Positions 20,685 through 32,100 of a stretch of DNA of 64,000 nucleotides are shown here, in pieces. This DNA comes from Cheiracanthium punctorium (lineage: Eukaryota > Arthropoda > Arachnida > Araneae > Cheiracanthiidae): contig JAWZYV010016037.1 of assembly GCA_038373885.1 (NCBI GenBank), forward strand, positions 496,001 through 560,000. Reading direction: 5' to 3'. The position numbers and the translations under genes are program-made. Below the pieces are notes generated by a model. The model saw only the letters and a program-made list of their open reading frames with translations. It made no database searches and was not told the DNA's origin. Within the stretch, counting starts at the first letter, position 1. Every line of letters starts with the position of its first letter.

Positions 20685-22646
20685 TTTTTTACTTCCTTGT
20701 ACGTAGTATAAGGAAGTAATGTGATCCCGAAAAATTTTGGTGGCCAAATTTCGACAAAAAATCCGATTTTGACTACCTCTAAATTTAATTTTAAGAATTT
20801 TTTCGATGCATCTTATCGTAGGCTAGCATGCACGATCATATTAACGCGTCTGCAACTCATTTTGACCAGCGGCGAGTTTATTGTGGTCAGTTTTTCCATG
20901 CCGTCTGTACGTACGTACGTACGTATGTATGTAACTCGCATATCTCAAAAACTATGGGTCGTAGAATGTTGAGATTTGATATTTAGGATTGTTCTATGAT
21001 CTAGTTGTGCACCTCCCCTTTTGGTCGCAATCGAATGAATAGTTTATGTACAGGACCGCCCAAAATATTCGAAAAACATTACGCTCTATGGGCCGAAATT
21101 CATTAAACTCGCATATCTCAAAAACTATTAGGCGTAGAATGTCGAAACTTCATATTTTGGATAGTTGTAACATCTAGTTGTGCACCTCCCCTTTTGGTTC
21201 CATTCGATTAGATAGTTTATCTACAGCACCGCCCAAAACATTCGAAATACATTACGCTCAATGGGCCGAAATTCATTAAACTCGCATATCTCAAAAACTA
21301 TGAGGCGTAGAATGTTGAAACTTTATATTTAGGATTGTTGTAACATCTAGTTGTGCACCTCCCCTTTCGGTTCCATTCGACTGGATAGTTTATCTACAGA
21401 ACCGCCTAAAAGATTCGAAATACATTACGCTCTATGGGCCGAAATTCATCAAAGCGTTTTTTAGAGGTATTGGGCTATTTCAAACGACTCAGAAGTGATA
21501 TATGCTGTAAAGAGTTAGAAAATGAATTTCTCCATTAAAAAAAGTGTCTTTTACAGTTCTGCTACAGGAACACTCAAAAGATTTCCAATACATTACGGTC
21601 AATGGCAATTTTAGGAGATTCATCCATTTCAAGCACAATACCGTCCTACCACATAAGTTAGGTAATGGTCCGACCACGGTCACGTGCCTCCCTCAAGAAC
21701 TATGCCAAAAGTCGCCAAGCTTGGCGACTTTTGGTGTACGTGTGTGCATATTTAACTCTCAAATCTCAAAAACTATTATGAAATTTCATATATAAGATTG
21801 TTGTAACATCTAGTTGTGCATCTCGATTTTTTGTTCCAATCTACTGGAGAGTTTATTTACAGGACCACCGAAAAGAATTTCAGTACTTTAATGCCTATGG
21901 ACATCTTCAATATAATACAATTGTAGACAGTCATTGTTTGGTACATGCCCAAAATCTCGCCGTCTGTCCTCGACCTTGGCGAGTTTTTCCGAAATGTCGC
22001 CAAATTTGGCGATAGTCAGTCATTTGGTCCATGCCCAAAGTATCGCCATTTGTCATCGTTCTTGGCGAAATATCGCCAAATCTGGCGATAATCTGTCATT
22101 GTTGGTCCATGCTTAATATCTCGCCAAATGTCGTCGACATTGACGAGTTTCGCCGAAATATCGCCAAATTTGGCGCCAAAAATTATTTCGTATTTTGTAT
22201 AACTCTAAAACTTTAACCCGCAGAATTTTGAACTTTTGTATTTAGAACTATATTATAATATCTAACGGTTTTCAATATCTTTTTTGACAGCAATCGACTG
22301 GGAATTTATTTACATGGTGAGCCAAATGACTTTGAATACATTAAGGTGTATGGATGCATTCAATTCACTGAAAGTCTGTGGTCAATGACTACTTTGGCTA
22401 TCCCCAAAATCTCGCAATCTCAAGTTTGTCGGCTTTTGGTGAAATATCGCCAAATAAAGTGTCAGAAGGAAATCTTTCAAATTGAACTCAGCTTGGCGAT
22501 ATCGAACTATTTGGCTGGAAATCGCTAAACCTTACTATTATTGATATTTTATCTCTTTCAAACAAATAAGTTTAGAGGAAGTGCGTAAAAAACATTTTTG
22601 ATTTAATAGACGTGCAAGGAAGTCATGTGTTGGACACATCAGATAT
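20685..22646 (-). repeat. F1 palindrome, right arm
   Basis: Mirror of the left arm. It begins TTACTTCCTTGTACGTAGTA, carries the 173-bp units, the perfect 30-bp palindrome (21705-21734), the 87-bp units (21950-22180), and ends GTGTTGGACACATCAGAT before a poly-T run. A short GTAC/GTAT array (20909-20935) is longer here than in the left arm. Differences from the left arm are scattered substitutions and small indels. Confidence 0.92.
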
Positions 22647-22689
22647 TTTTTTTTTTTTTTTTTTTACGCAGAATATCAGATATTGGAGG

Positions 22690-25600
22690 GTCCCTACCAG
22701 ACTTCGTGTAATCATAATCGTGTAATCGTAATCGACTGTAATCGTAATCGACTGTAATCGATTACATTTTCTTGTGTAATCGTAATATAATCGTAATCTG
22801 GCAATTAAATTTTTCACGTAATCGTAATCTAGTCATAATCTAGAAGTTTATTTTTTCGCGTAATCGTAGTCTAATCGTAATCTAGAAATTTCATTTGCCA
22901 GATAGTCGTAATCGAAGAGCCTGTAATCGTAGTCGCTTTGATTACGGGACGATTACAAAACGATTACAGTTGCCCAGTTTTAGTTTTTGTTCAGCTTGCT
23001 GGGAAAATTTTCACGGGGAGGCACAGGCATGCCCTGAAGGCAGGAAGTTCCCCTGGAGCTCCGACGTTTGGAGGAAGACAGGAGCTCACTTGTATTATTT
23101 TTTTTCCCCCGGGAGAATATTTAGATGACCATTCTTTTGTTGTTGTTGTCTGTCGTCTTCTGTTCATCCAAGTCTGGACTGGTGAGAGACAAGAATGGAC
23201 TTCCCAGAAGAAAGTGAGGGTTGCACGGGAGGGAATAGCTAAAACTATTTCTTGTGGTGTCAGATCTTTCCTTCATTTCTTCAGTTTGATTTGCGATCGT
23301 GAAAAAGAACATAAATGGCACCTACACAGGAAAAAGTGCAGCATGTTTTTTCAGTTTTAGAAAAGTATAAAAATAAAAATGGAAAAGGATGTGCATTTAA
23401 AAACTATGAATGTGTTGTTTGGATTAGTGGACAACAGATAAACATTGGTTCCTTGTGTTGTTTGGATAAGCAGGTAGGAGCGCATATATTTCCGTTAAAA
23501 CTTAGTATATCTGTGCTATTAATAAGAATGTAATTGCATAAGAATGTAATAATTTTATAATGTATAAAGACCTTTAGAAATATCAATATTTTTTACTGAT
23601 CGATAAATTTCTGGATAAATGGGTAAAGAGTAGGGAACATAGACAATGATCTACAAAATCCCTTTTCCCCCTTAAATAGAATTAACATTTTTTTTTCCTT
23701 CAATAGAATTTGATGGTGAGTAAAAATGCGTAAAAATACATAATGAAGTATTAAAAATCAATTTTGTCTTATTTTCGACTTGATTGGCTGCCTTGACTTA
23801 TCTGAAAGTTTAACGGATAAATAATTTATTTTCATTTATGCCAGTGTTAGTGATTAGACCCAGAAAAAAGTTCATTTAAAAAAAAAATATGATTCACAAA
23901 GTATTCATACTTCGTTTTTTTCACTGATGAGTGTGAAAATTATTCAAAATATTTTGTTTTTATCTAATTTGTACTGTACACATATTATATTAAAACATAG
24001 TACGTCTTTCGAACTTGAATTGTTGGTATCTATTTATTATCAATTTGGAATTAAACTGGAGACTAATTATATATAACTTTTCTATTGTGTGTATTATAAG
24101 CTTTTATAATTTCTCCGAGAATTCGCATTAAACAACATAGGCGTAGGACAGGGGACAACATCCGCTTGCCGTCTACTTTGTTTAAAATACCATCGATTCA
24201 AAAGTCTTTTCCTCACGCAAAACCTATAAAAATTTCACTATTTCCACTCTTGAATATACTATATACACACATCCCTCCCCCCCCCATCCGCAAATCTTTG
24301 ACATCTCTACGTCTATATTAACCTATTTTCTATCTCTCATAAAAATGTTAGCTCCTTTATACCACATTCAAAAGTTTAAACAACTTTTGGCACTATACTA
24401 TTTTCATTAAATTTCAAATGCATGTATGTATGTGTATATTAAATATTCAATATGTAAAAGGAATTCTTGACCGGAGACAAAAATGTGTGTCAGTTCTTTA
24501 TCATATATAACAGCAAATTGCTTAGAAAGTGAGCATCTTTGAACGATTAATTATTTATATAATAGTTTTACAGTAAATTCGGGCCTTTTTTATTGTAATT
24601 GGCATTACGTTGGGTTTTATCGTTCACACCGCCAATATCACTGTCCAGTTTTGTTTATTACGTCGTACCAGCACCAATACACTATATATGACCCACCACA
24701 CTTTTAAGATGTATGTTTAGAGATATCTTTAGACATCTCCATTCTGCTATTCTTAAGTAATTCTTATTAGTAGTATTCTTAAGTCTTTCTTCAATAGATA
24801 GTATGCATGTAGTTTTGAGTTAGTAGTTAGTTTTGAATTTTTAAAACTGCGTGTGTATTCTAGAAATTAAAAGTTTGTTTGTTTGGCAGGCCCGGTTTTA
24901 GATATTTAATGCCCATATACGTGTTATGAAAGTATAAAAAAAGAAGTTAAACTGTGCGGGAAGTTTTCTGTGAAATAATAACTGCAATATACGTCCAGCT
25001 TCATCTATTCAGATTCAGGCTAATGGTTATTGTGGAGAAAACAATGCATTTGTCGAGAGCCCCTGTTTTTAGCATTTTACTCAATGCATTAAAAAATCTT
25101 AAACTTTGGTTTAATATGTTCGCGCACATCGTTGCAAGATCGTAATGACAGAGGTTCCTCCTTCACGGCTGAATAGGAACCACGGCTAACTTTTCATGCT
25201 TCTGCCAGTACCTCTTTCGAAACCAGAAAACCAGGACATAGGCAAGGAAGCAACGCCGATCATAGAAGGGATCAAATATCAATTTTTGTATACTAATTTT
25301 TTCTTGATTAGGATAAACCTGGGTTCATTTCAAAGATGTGTTAAACCACCAAGCCTGTCCCCCCTTCCCACCCCACACGCACACTGCAAATGACATATGT
25401 TTAAGTTAAAATCGAAAAATGCCATGTTCAAATAGAGGTTCGTATGCATTAAAAAACTTTTCACAAGTGGGCCCAGGAAATCAACCAGGTTCGTCTAATA
25501 GCATGGAAGTTCTTGCTGTATGGCATTCTTGTAATTTAGCTCCCTGAACAAATGGACCCATTATTCTGTTCTTGAGTTAAAATTGTAAAATTTAGACATT

Positions 25601-25865
25601 ATAATATCAATGCCAGAAGGGTGAAAAGAAAAGTTTTGTAATCGTAATGTAATCGTAATCGGACTCAAATGTAATCATAATCGAACGTCTTAATAAATCA
25701 CATAATCGTAATCGGAAATTGGGTTTTATATGATAATCGTAATCTAACCATAATCGGGAATTACACTTTCTCCGGTAATCGTAATCCTGGTCTAAAAGTG
25801 AAAATTAATCGTAATCGTAATCGATTACACGTCTGTGTAATCGGCACGAAGTCTGGTCCCTACTA
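22690..25865. mobile_element. hAT-like element of about 3.2 kb with TAATCG subterminal arrays
   Basis: Both ends carry ACCAGACTTCGTG in inverted orientation (22696-22708 and 25845-25857), followed inward by dense GTAATCG/CGATTAC repeats (22715-22960; 25640-25845), the subterminal arrays typical of hAT elements. The interior has a GC-richer segment (23000-23110) and a 3' AT-rich part. A frame from 23315 begins MAPTQEKVQHVFSVLEKY but shows no known domain; no catalytic hAT motif was found. The outermost bases and the target duplication are not clear. Confidence 0.65.
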
Positions 25866-26390
25866 CAGAGTTCCAGTTAAAACAGAAATGCCGGGAGAGA
25901 GATGTCCCGAGGACATAATTGCCCAGTGTCTTTTGGATTTGCCGACACGATGGATGACCTCTCACTCCAGAACAGAATGGACCTACGGAGGGCGAGCTAT
26001 CTCAGCACGTGGAAGTAGGTGCGCCCTATCACCGGAAGAATTTTTTCCCCTCAACAATAGGACACCTCCGAACAGATTGCGAGATAAGGCGCCAGAGCGG
26101 TGACAAGTTGCAAGATGACCGCTGCTTTCACAATTGACATGAAGACTTCCGTTCGCTATTCCACCCACAAACAACTATTGAGTGACCGTTTTTTTTTCCC
26201 GGAAAAAAAACAAGGGTGAGGAATTAATGTATCGAGAATTTCGCTAATGATCGGTTTCCAGACAAAAAATAAAGTATGTGGATTCTGGACACTGGAAAAG
26301 ACACCGATATATGGTTATTTTCTATCATCCTCCAAAGGTATGGGGAGGGGGCTCGAGCCCCAAAGCCGCCCCCCATTTCGTACGTCACTG
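25866..26390. other. Unassigned GC-richer stretch
   Basis: A 101-codon frame (25798-26103) starts inside the TAATCG array and has no recognised motif. Contents and origin unknown. Confidence 0.4.
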
Positions 26391-26557
26391 CAGAAGCGTA
26401 ACCATGGAGTGGGATATCGGGATATACCTCCCTGCGAAACTTTCAAAATTAGTTATTAAGAGCTTTCAGATTTTTGTCGTCAATAAGAAATTAAGTTTAT
26501 CAATACAAAATTGTATCTTATACAACCCCCTCGACAAAATTTTCTGGCTGCGCTCTT
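26391..26557. mobile_element. Degenerate hAT-type MITE
   Basis: Ends CAGAAGCGTAACCATGG and, reverse-complemented, CAAGAGCGCAGCCAGAAAA resemble the CAGGGGCGTAGCCA family at 8456-8621, including the AAATTTTCTGGCTGCGC right end. No clear duplication. Confidence 0.5.
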
Positions 26558-26671
26558 GCCTCATCGACTAGCATATAACGACCATGTTACATCCTATGTC
26601 ACTATTAAAAGTCGCGTTTTTTCCGCTCACCATTGGGGAATAACACTCAACATACAACATGGTAAGATGAC

Positions 26672-26870
26672 TGAATTGTGAAGGTCTCTGTGAAGGTTCT
26701 GAAGGCAGGGTTCTATCCTGCCGTGCGGCTATCGAAGTTTTGGGCGGTTTTCTCCAGATGTAACGTGAATACGCGTTAGAGGTCCTCCTCCCATTGCACC
26801 CCTTCTAAGCAGATAGCTCTTTCGTAGCTTTACCTTAACACAAAACAACACAAAAACATTAATAAATCAT
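26672..26870 (+). mobile_element. tRNA-derived SINE, copy 1 (degraded)
   Basis: Shares the body CTCCAGATGTAACGTGAATA, CGCGTTAGAGGTCCTCCTCC and TTGCCTTAACACA-like tail with the clearer copy at 50047-50290. The B box region reads GGGTTCTATCCTGCC; the A box part is eroded. Confidence 0.75.
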
Positions 26871-27461
26871 CAATATAGCTCTTATGTGTTCATGATGTAA
26901 GTAGTATTATTCCTTATAAAAGCGTTTTTAGCCATTAATAGAGCAGTTGGTTTGTAACAACAAGGTATTTTTAATTTCATATACTGAAGTATTTAATGGA
27001 TTTTACATGAATTCCAGCTGGAATATAACATTTATTTTTATTTTTAATTTGGGTTTTTATACAAATAATTATCGAATCATTTGTATAATGAATGTAAAAT
27101 AATGTGAACTCTGATTATTGCACAAGTAAAAGAAAAAGACGACCAACAAATATTAAAATATTTTGCAAGAGGGACTCAAACCATTGGTTTTTGGCAAAGC
27201 CATTAGAATATACTCTTTCTAGTATATTCTAATGTCTTTGGTTTTTGGAGGGGGGGGGGGGATATAGTACAAAGTGTCAATTTAAGTTGGCTAATTTTGA
27301 GTTTTACGATATGCGAGAAAAAGTAGAGCGTGTTAATTGGCATTTGGACCTTTGTATGCCATGCCATTCCTAATTTAGATCCTCATTAAAAGGAAAAAGA
27401 AATTTCCGAGCATTGACTTACTCTAGAAAAGTGTGGTTCAGCTCCATATATTTACTATACT
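26871..27461. other. Unassigned AT-rich stretch with a perfect hairpin
   Basis: At 27201-27234, CATTAGAATATACT and its exact reverse complement are separated by 6 bases. A G-run lies at 27248-27260. No gene seen. Confidence 0.5.
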
Positions 27462-27638
27462 CAGTGGCGTGCACAAATGTTGTGGGGGTGAGGATTCAGT
27501 CCCTCCCCCTTTGTCCATGCATTTTTAACATAAAGTAAGTACAGTTTTAATTTTAAACATACAGATTATGGCTTTTATTTAACCAAAAGATTACTTCCAT
27601 TCCCCCATTCTCTTAAAGAAAGTCGGTGTACACCACTG
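27462..27638. mobile_element. hAT-type MITE, 177 bp
   Basis: Ends CAGTGGCGTGCACAA and, reverse-complemented, CAGTGGTGTACACCG; flanking 8-mers ACTATACT and ATTATGCA agree at only 5 positions. G- and C-runs inside, as in the related MITE at 18186-18438. Confidence 0.68.
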
Positions 27639-28282
27639 ATTATGCATCTGCACATTATATGTAAGTACACAAAATATTTGTAAGTAATAATTACAACAAA
27701 AAGAAAAAACTGCCATTTGCTTTAAATTACCTAAGTGATATGATAATTTTAAGAAATAAAAGGGCCCCCCAAAAGGGATGCTTGCTTCAGAGTGGCTTTT
27801 TGAGGCCCAGATCATATTTTTCTAGAATACAAATAAAGGGAACACAAGGTCATTAGTTAAAGAACTTTGGTTCTAGAAATACTGGTATATAAATTTAACT
27901 TTTCATAATCAGCTGTACGTATCGTAATACAGCGGATCTGTTGGTAAGCTGTTAGCTATTTTGTAAACAGTAAGCAACTTTTTTGTTTTCTGCTTAAACA
28001 GTGTTAGGTGATCCGTTTTGAATAGTAAATGTACAAATCTAAAACGTTATAAAAGATAAAAAAATCCAAGTGGTTGAAGAAATAGTTGTATGGATTTTGA
28101 GGCCCCTACATGTGGGGGCCCCGGGCATTCGCCCTGCCATGCCTCCCTATTTTTACGGCACTGTCTTTCGCCATAAGCCAAGCTATGCGAACGCAAATGA
28201 ATGATCTACTGGAGTGATTGCGCAAATCCAACGCTCACAAGTCCTTTCTGTTGTCTCTTCTTTTTGATAGTGTAAATCACAT
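27639..28282. other. Unassigned stretch
   Basis: Contains a GGCCCC...GGGGGCCCCGGGC patch near 28100-28120. No gene recognised. Confidence 0.4.
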
Positions 28283-28366
28283 ATCGGCAAACCCTGGCCC
28301 GCGGCCCGGATGTGGCCCTCCAGGGTACTTTATCCAGCAAGTGGAAGATTTCAAATTTCCATAGAC

Positions 28367-28975
28367 CAGTGGTCCCCAACCCCCTGTCCGCGGATCAAAT
28401 GGTACCGGGTTGCTCAAGAAAAATTACATTATTTCCATTTTATTTTCTGTCGTGTATTTCTCTCGAGGTCTCGAGTTTCTTGGGTTTGTGCTAATTTATA
28501 CAGAACAGATTTTGTAACAGAAAAAATTCTCATGACTATTTTACATTATTTTACTGCTTATTAAATATTTCAAGACTATGAATTAAAATTCCAGTCTTTT
28601 AAATCCCTATTGCCATTTCCAACAACCTAACTGTGTGAAGCGGGATTTTCTGCACTGACAAGAACCAAAATAACAGAATAAAGGAATGAATTGTACATAA
28701 GCAACACACTTTGGGTGTCATTGCTTCTTACCTCCAGATCTAACCAACTCGTTGCAAAGACATAAGCTCAGTGTTCTCATTCATTTAGCGTCCTAGTGAG
28801 ATAAAATCTTAAATCATTTTACATTCATTTTTTGTGAAACTGTATATATTTTGAAGGTATGTTTAAGCACAATTAAATTAAAACAATAGGCGTACTCCCT
28901 CCCCTGACCAGTCCGCGGTAAAATTATTATCAAACGCTGACCAGGTCGCGGCGATAAAAAGGTTGGACAGCACCG
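28367..28975. mobile_element. Inner hAT element, 609 bp
   Basis: Ends CAGTGGTCCCCAACC and, reverse-complemented, CGGTGCTGTCCAACC; flanked by a perfect 8-bp duplication CCATAGAC (28359-28366 and 28976-28983). GTCCGCGG occurs near both ends. It carries the transposase scrap listed separately. Confidence 0.88.
28640..28775 (+). pseudogene. hAT transposase C-terminal scrap
   Basis: Broken translation SALTRTK, then RNELYISNTLWVSLL and SNQLVAKT resembles the C-terminal dimerisation region of ZBED-type hAT transposases (the segment with T-x-K-Y-R-x-R-L, then a D-L-R-x-A-L-like helix). Stops interrupt it. Weak, but consistent with the surrounding hAT termini and duplication. Confidence 0.5.
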
Positions 28976-29083
28976 CCATAGACAATCAATATAAACCAAA
29001 TCAAAATCCCACTTATACGGTCAGTGACGTCCCTAACATCCTAAATTTTGGCTCGCAACCTTCCAAAGTTTGCCCGTACCCGG

Positions 29084-29569
29084 TGTAAATGAACAGGTTA
29101 AACCCGGGTTCCCCCGATTAAATATGAAACCCATATCTCATACACTAAAACCGGAGGGGGGATAAGTAAGCTTCACTTTAATTATTCACCATTCCGCTCA
29201 CTATAATTATTCACTATTCCGTACATTGGGGCCGTTTAATTAGATCAAAATTTTATTTGCCCAACATGTGTGCCTGAGTTCTGCAACATATCTGACAAAA
29301 TTCAAAGCTTTATATATTTTCAAAAGCAAATGAAACTCCCATCAACCATAAATATTACATTTACGCAGTTACGCAAATAAATAAATTTTCGGTGTCATGT
29401 CACATTATATATACGGATTAAATCCGAATTTTTATCATTTCAAATAACTATATGAGTTAATATGGTAACTAATATATGTACTAATATGGCAATATGCAAC
29501 TAATTGCTATTGTTAATATTAATTTTCAATAACTAGTATTAATGTTACTAAAAATATGGTAAAAATTCG
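29084..29569. other. Unassigned AT-rich stretch
   Basis: No feature recognised. Confidence 0.4.
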
Positions 29570-29697
29570 CAGTCCTTAATTTTGCGAGACTCGCGAGACG
29601 AGACAGGCAATTTCTGTGCGAGACGCGAGACGAGACAAAGTGGTTGCGAGACGAGACAGCCCTATTTCTCGTCTCGCGCGTCTTGCGTCCATCCCTA
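29570..29697. mobile_element. hAT-like element end, GCGAGAC type
   Basis: Rich in GCGAGAC/GTCTCGC and ending GCGTCCATCCCTA at 29697, directly followed by GACCGAGC and F3 sequence. It is the opposite terminus of the element whose left end is at 15301. Confidence 0.68.
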
Positions 29698-30790
29698 GAC
29701 CGAGCTACACATTGCTTGTTTCTTGCATGTTCCTTGGAACATAAAAATTTAAACTTCACACTATTTTTAATTATGTAAAGCGTATGAAGCAGCTTGAGTA
29801 TTTGCCACGCATGGCGATTTTTCATAATTTGGTGACTTATGTATATGTGTAGTTAATAAGTAAGAGAACAGTACTTCATATGTTTTCTATGATAAAAACT
29901 ACGGAACAGCTGGAATAGCTTGCCACCAATGGCGACTTTTCATTTTTTGGCGATTTACACATGCTCACAAACGATATTTACTGCTCATGTAAGGTTACCG
30001 GGAAAACCGTTCGCCATATATTCATATGGATAATCCTTTGCAGATTGGCGTATTTAGCAGCACGAATTATATCATCTCGCCGCGCTGGCCAATAATATAT
30101 AAAGTGTACTATAACTGCTATAATGGCACAGTTTCTACTGGTACACCAAATATTTCTACTGGCAGCAAATACCCAACCTGAAACTAAACGGCTTTACTAT
30201 AATCTGCATTTTAATTATTTTTCATTTTCAAGATACTGGGTGCTAACATTTGGAACACGCGGTTTAGATTCACCCTCTTGGAGAGATAGCCTTTTGCCAG
30301 ATCGTACCTGATACCAAAATAGCGCTTTTTAAATCAGTTACAATTAATTATTCTGTTTTGGAAAAACGAATAATCGGTAATTCTAAGAGAACTTAGCATT
30401 CGAAAATTGTCATCTTTGCATAATATACTTTGATATTTCTTTTTTCACATACTTTTTAATTTGGCGTAAAATTGGTGTAATTCTACATCGTATTTGTCAC
30501 TTTCACGCGATTCTACACTCTTGGAACTGCTTTGTTGTAAAAGAATGAATGATTTTATGCTGGCGAAAATTGCCAAATATCACAACCATTATGCTTATTT
30601 TTTCAGTTTTTTATTGATATCTTCTAAAATAATTTGATTTTCGAAATTTAGGTCAGCTTATCAGGTTCTCCGAAATTTTCCGAATCCGTGGATACCTTCG
30701 TCGAAGCACGAATCCCCACGGTTTCAGAGGAGATAGCCGAACAAGATTCTGACAGCGGCGGCGGCAATAGCAGCGGTCGTTACTTTTCTT
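29698..30790 (+). repeat. F3 family copy D
   Basis: Runs from CCGAGCTACACATTGCTTG through TTGCCACCAATGGCGACTTT, GATTTACACATGCTCAC, CAGATTGGCGTATTTAGC, ACCCTCTTGGAGAGATAGCC and CCCCACGGTTTCAGAGG to GTTACTTTTCTTAGAATAGA. It contains a segment (30230-30350) missing from copies A and C but present in the copy near 49170-49260. Confidence 0.8.
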
Positions 30791-30813
30791 AGAATAGAGA
30801 ACTTTTTTAATTT

Positions 30814-31235
30814 GTATGCCACCACCGTACAAAAAAAAAAAATCTCAATCTGTAAAATATGCCCCATACACTAATAAGGTGATGGACAAAATTTCAGCCT
30901 TTCATCATAAAACGTCTCAGAGATATTTATAAACAAAGATGATCGGGCGGGGGGGGGGGTATACATGATTTTGTATGTAAACGTTTATTGCTAGAGTATG
31001 TAAAAACTTATTTTCTTTCGTAATTTCTGTACGATCCCTGAAATGCGATCATTCCTCGTGATTTTTTTCCCTTCGGGAGCCATTGAAAAGTGGTTTAAGT
31101 CAACATATATTTAACTTCATATCCCCCTTTTTTTAAATATAACTTGCAAATTTTGTGCATCATCTCATCAGTTTATGGGGCACATTTTATGAATTGGGAA
31201 TTTTTTGTACGGGGGTCATATTAAAAAGTGTTTCA
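30814..31235. mobile_element. MITE with terminal inverted repeats of about 100 bp
   Basis: The left end (ACCGTACAAAAAA, ATATGCCCCATACACTAATA, GATGGACAAAATTT) is repeated inverted at the right (GCACAAAATTT, ATGTGCCCCATAAACTGATG, CCCGTACAAAAAA on the opposite strand). A G-run lies near 30950. No duplication or coding sequence seen; superfamily uncertain. Confidence 0.65.
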
Positions 31236-31560
31236 CTGTTTCAAAATTAACGAGTGTTTTTTTTTTTCTTTATCTATTTTTTTTTTCCAAAACGTAACCT
31301 TTTTTCCTAAATTATTTTGAAAAATTCCTCAATTTACATTGCCCACTTATCTCTCATAGATAAAGAATTAAAGCTTGTTACCACCTTTTTGGGACAACCT
31401 GTATATAATAGATAAGTTATGAGAGGAGTCACAAAGTACGTTTTTTTTCTTTCCAAATATTCAATTTTTTATAAAGTTTCTAAGGTTCTAAAGTTTCCAA
31501 AAGTTTTCTAACATTTGGAGGAAAGTTTAAATTTTAGGGGGGGGGGATTCGATTTCTCTT
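31236..31560. other. Unassigned, with a possible transposon end
   Basis: ACCACCTTTTTGGGACAACC at 31380-31399, before TGTATA, resembles a Tc1/mariner-type terminus but no partner was found. Poly-T and G-runs elsewhere. Confidence 0.4.
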
Positions 31561-32100
31561 AAGGGGAGTTGTCTCAGAGAGTCTGGCACACACTGACTCT
31601 CTGACCATCACCTATCTTTATCTGCCACTTTCCCGCCAAGAAAAACTACAGAAAAATCATAGCAACCACTAGTTGAACATTTTCGCCCTCTCTGGACGGT
31701 TATTCGAAACATGCGCGCACGCGTGTTCCACTGTCATTGCGTTATCAGCTTGTTTTACCGCAAATCCCTCTCTGGCCGCCCGACAGCAGCAGGTGAGAGG
31801 GTTTCTGTGTCTCATCGGAAAGGGCGGCGGACTGTGAAGTCCTACGGAAAGAAACCGTAAGGCGGGGTGAAGAGGAACTGCTTTAGGAGGGTTTCTGTTT
31901 GAAAGGTAAGTCCAGGGATATCCTTTTCGGACTCGGGCTCACGACCAGGGCGTTTCCTTCAGTGTTTTTGTAAGCGCCAAAGCGTAAAAGACCATGTGCT
32001 TTTTCAGAGCGCGAAGTTAGTGAAAGTTTCCGTGAACGTTCTCGTAGGCAGACGCTGGTGAAGAACGTTAATTTATTTTTATTAAGCAAATTCTGGAGCG
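31561..32100 (+). promoter_or_regulatory. CpG-bearing GC-richer island; possible promoter and first exon
   Basis: This stretch contrasts with AT-rich flanks and matches none of the repeat families in the window. It has CATGCGCGCACGCGTG, GGCCGCCCGACAGCAGCAG, AGGGCGGCGGACTG and ends a GC-rich segment with GAAAGGTAAGT at about 31900-31910, a consensus 5' splice site on the plus strand. No start codon context or downstream exon is identified, so a host gene is only a possibility. An unrecognised mobile element is the main alternative. Confidence 0.3.

Larger units (their letters stand above)
28283..29083. mobile_element. Outer hAT-like element, split by a second hAT
   Basis: Ends CGGCAAACCCTGGCCCGCGG and, reverse-complemented, CGGGCAAACTTTGGAAGG. 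It is interrupted at 28367-28975. Removing the insertion leaves only about 190 bp, so it is a short derivative. Confidence 0.55.

Noticed and set aside
18907..22216. Repeated frames with SPxLxxxGEFWRNIAKF-like products
   Set aside because: The repetition follows the DNA tandem units and their palindromes; the frames do not persist across units and occur mirrored in the other arm.
18464..22646. Possible CRISPR-like array
   Set aside because: The units are adjacent long tandem repeats without unique spacers, in a eukaryotic transposon context.
22938..23360. 140-codon frame as a gene
   Set aside because: It starts in the TAATCG array and has no recognised domain; overlapping frames in the same segment are equally long. 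Kept only as part of the hAT-like element.
25798..26103. 101-codon frame as a gene
   Set aside because: Begins in subterminal hAT repeats, no motif, and an antisense frame of similar quality overlaps it.
31883..32089. Minus-strand 68-codon frame in the CpG island
   Set aside because: No motif, and the splice donor evidence points to the opposite strand.
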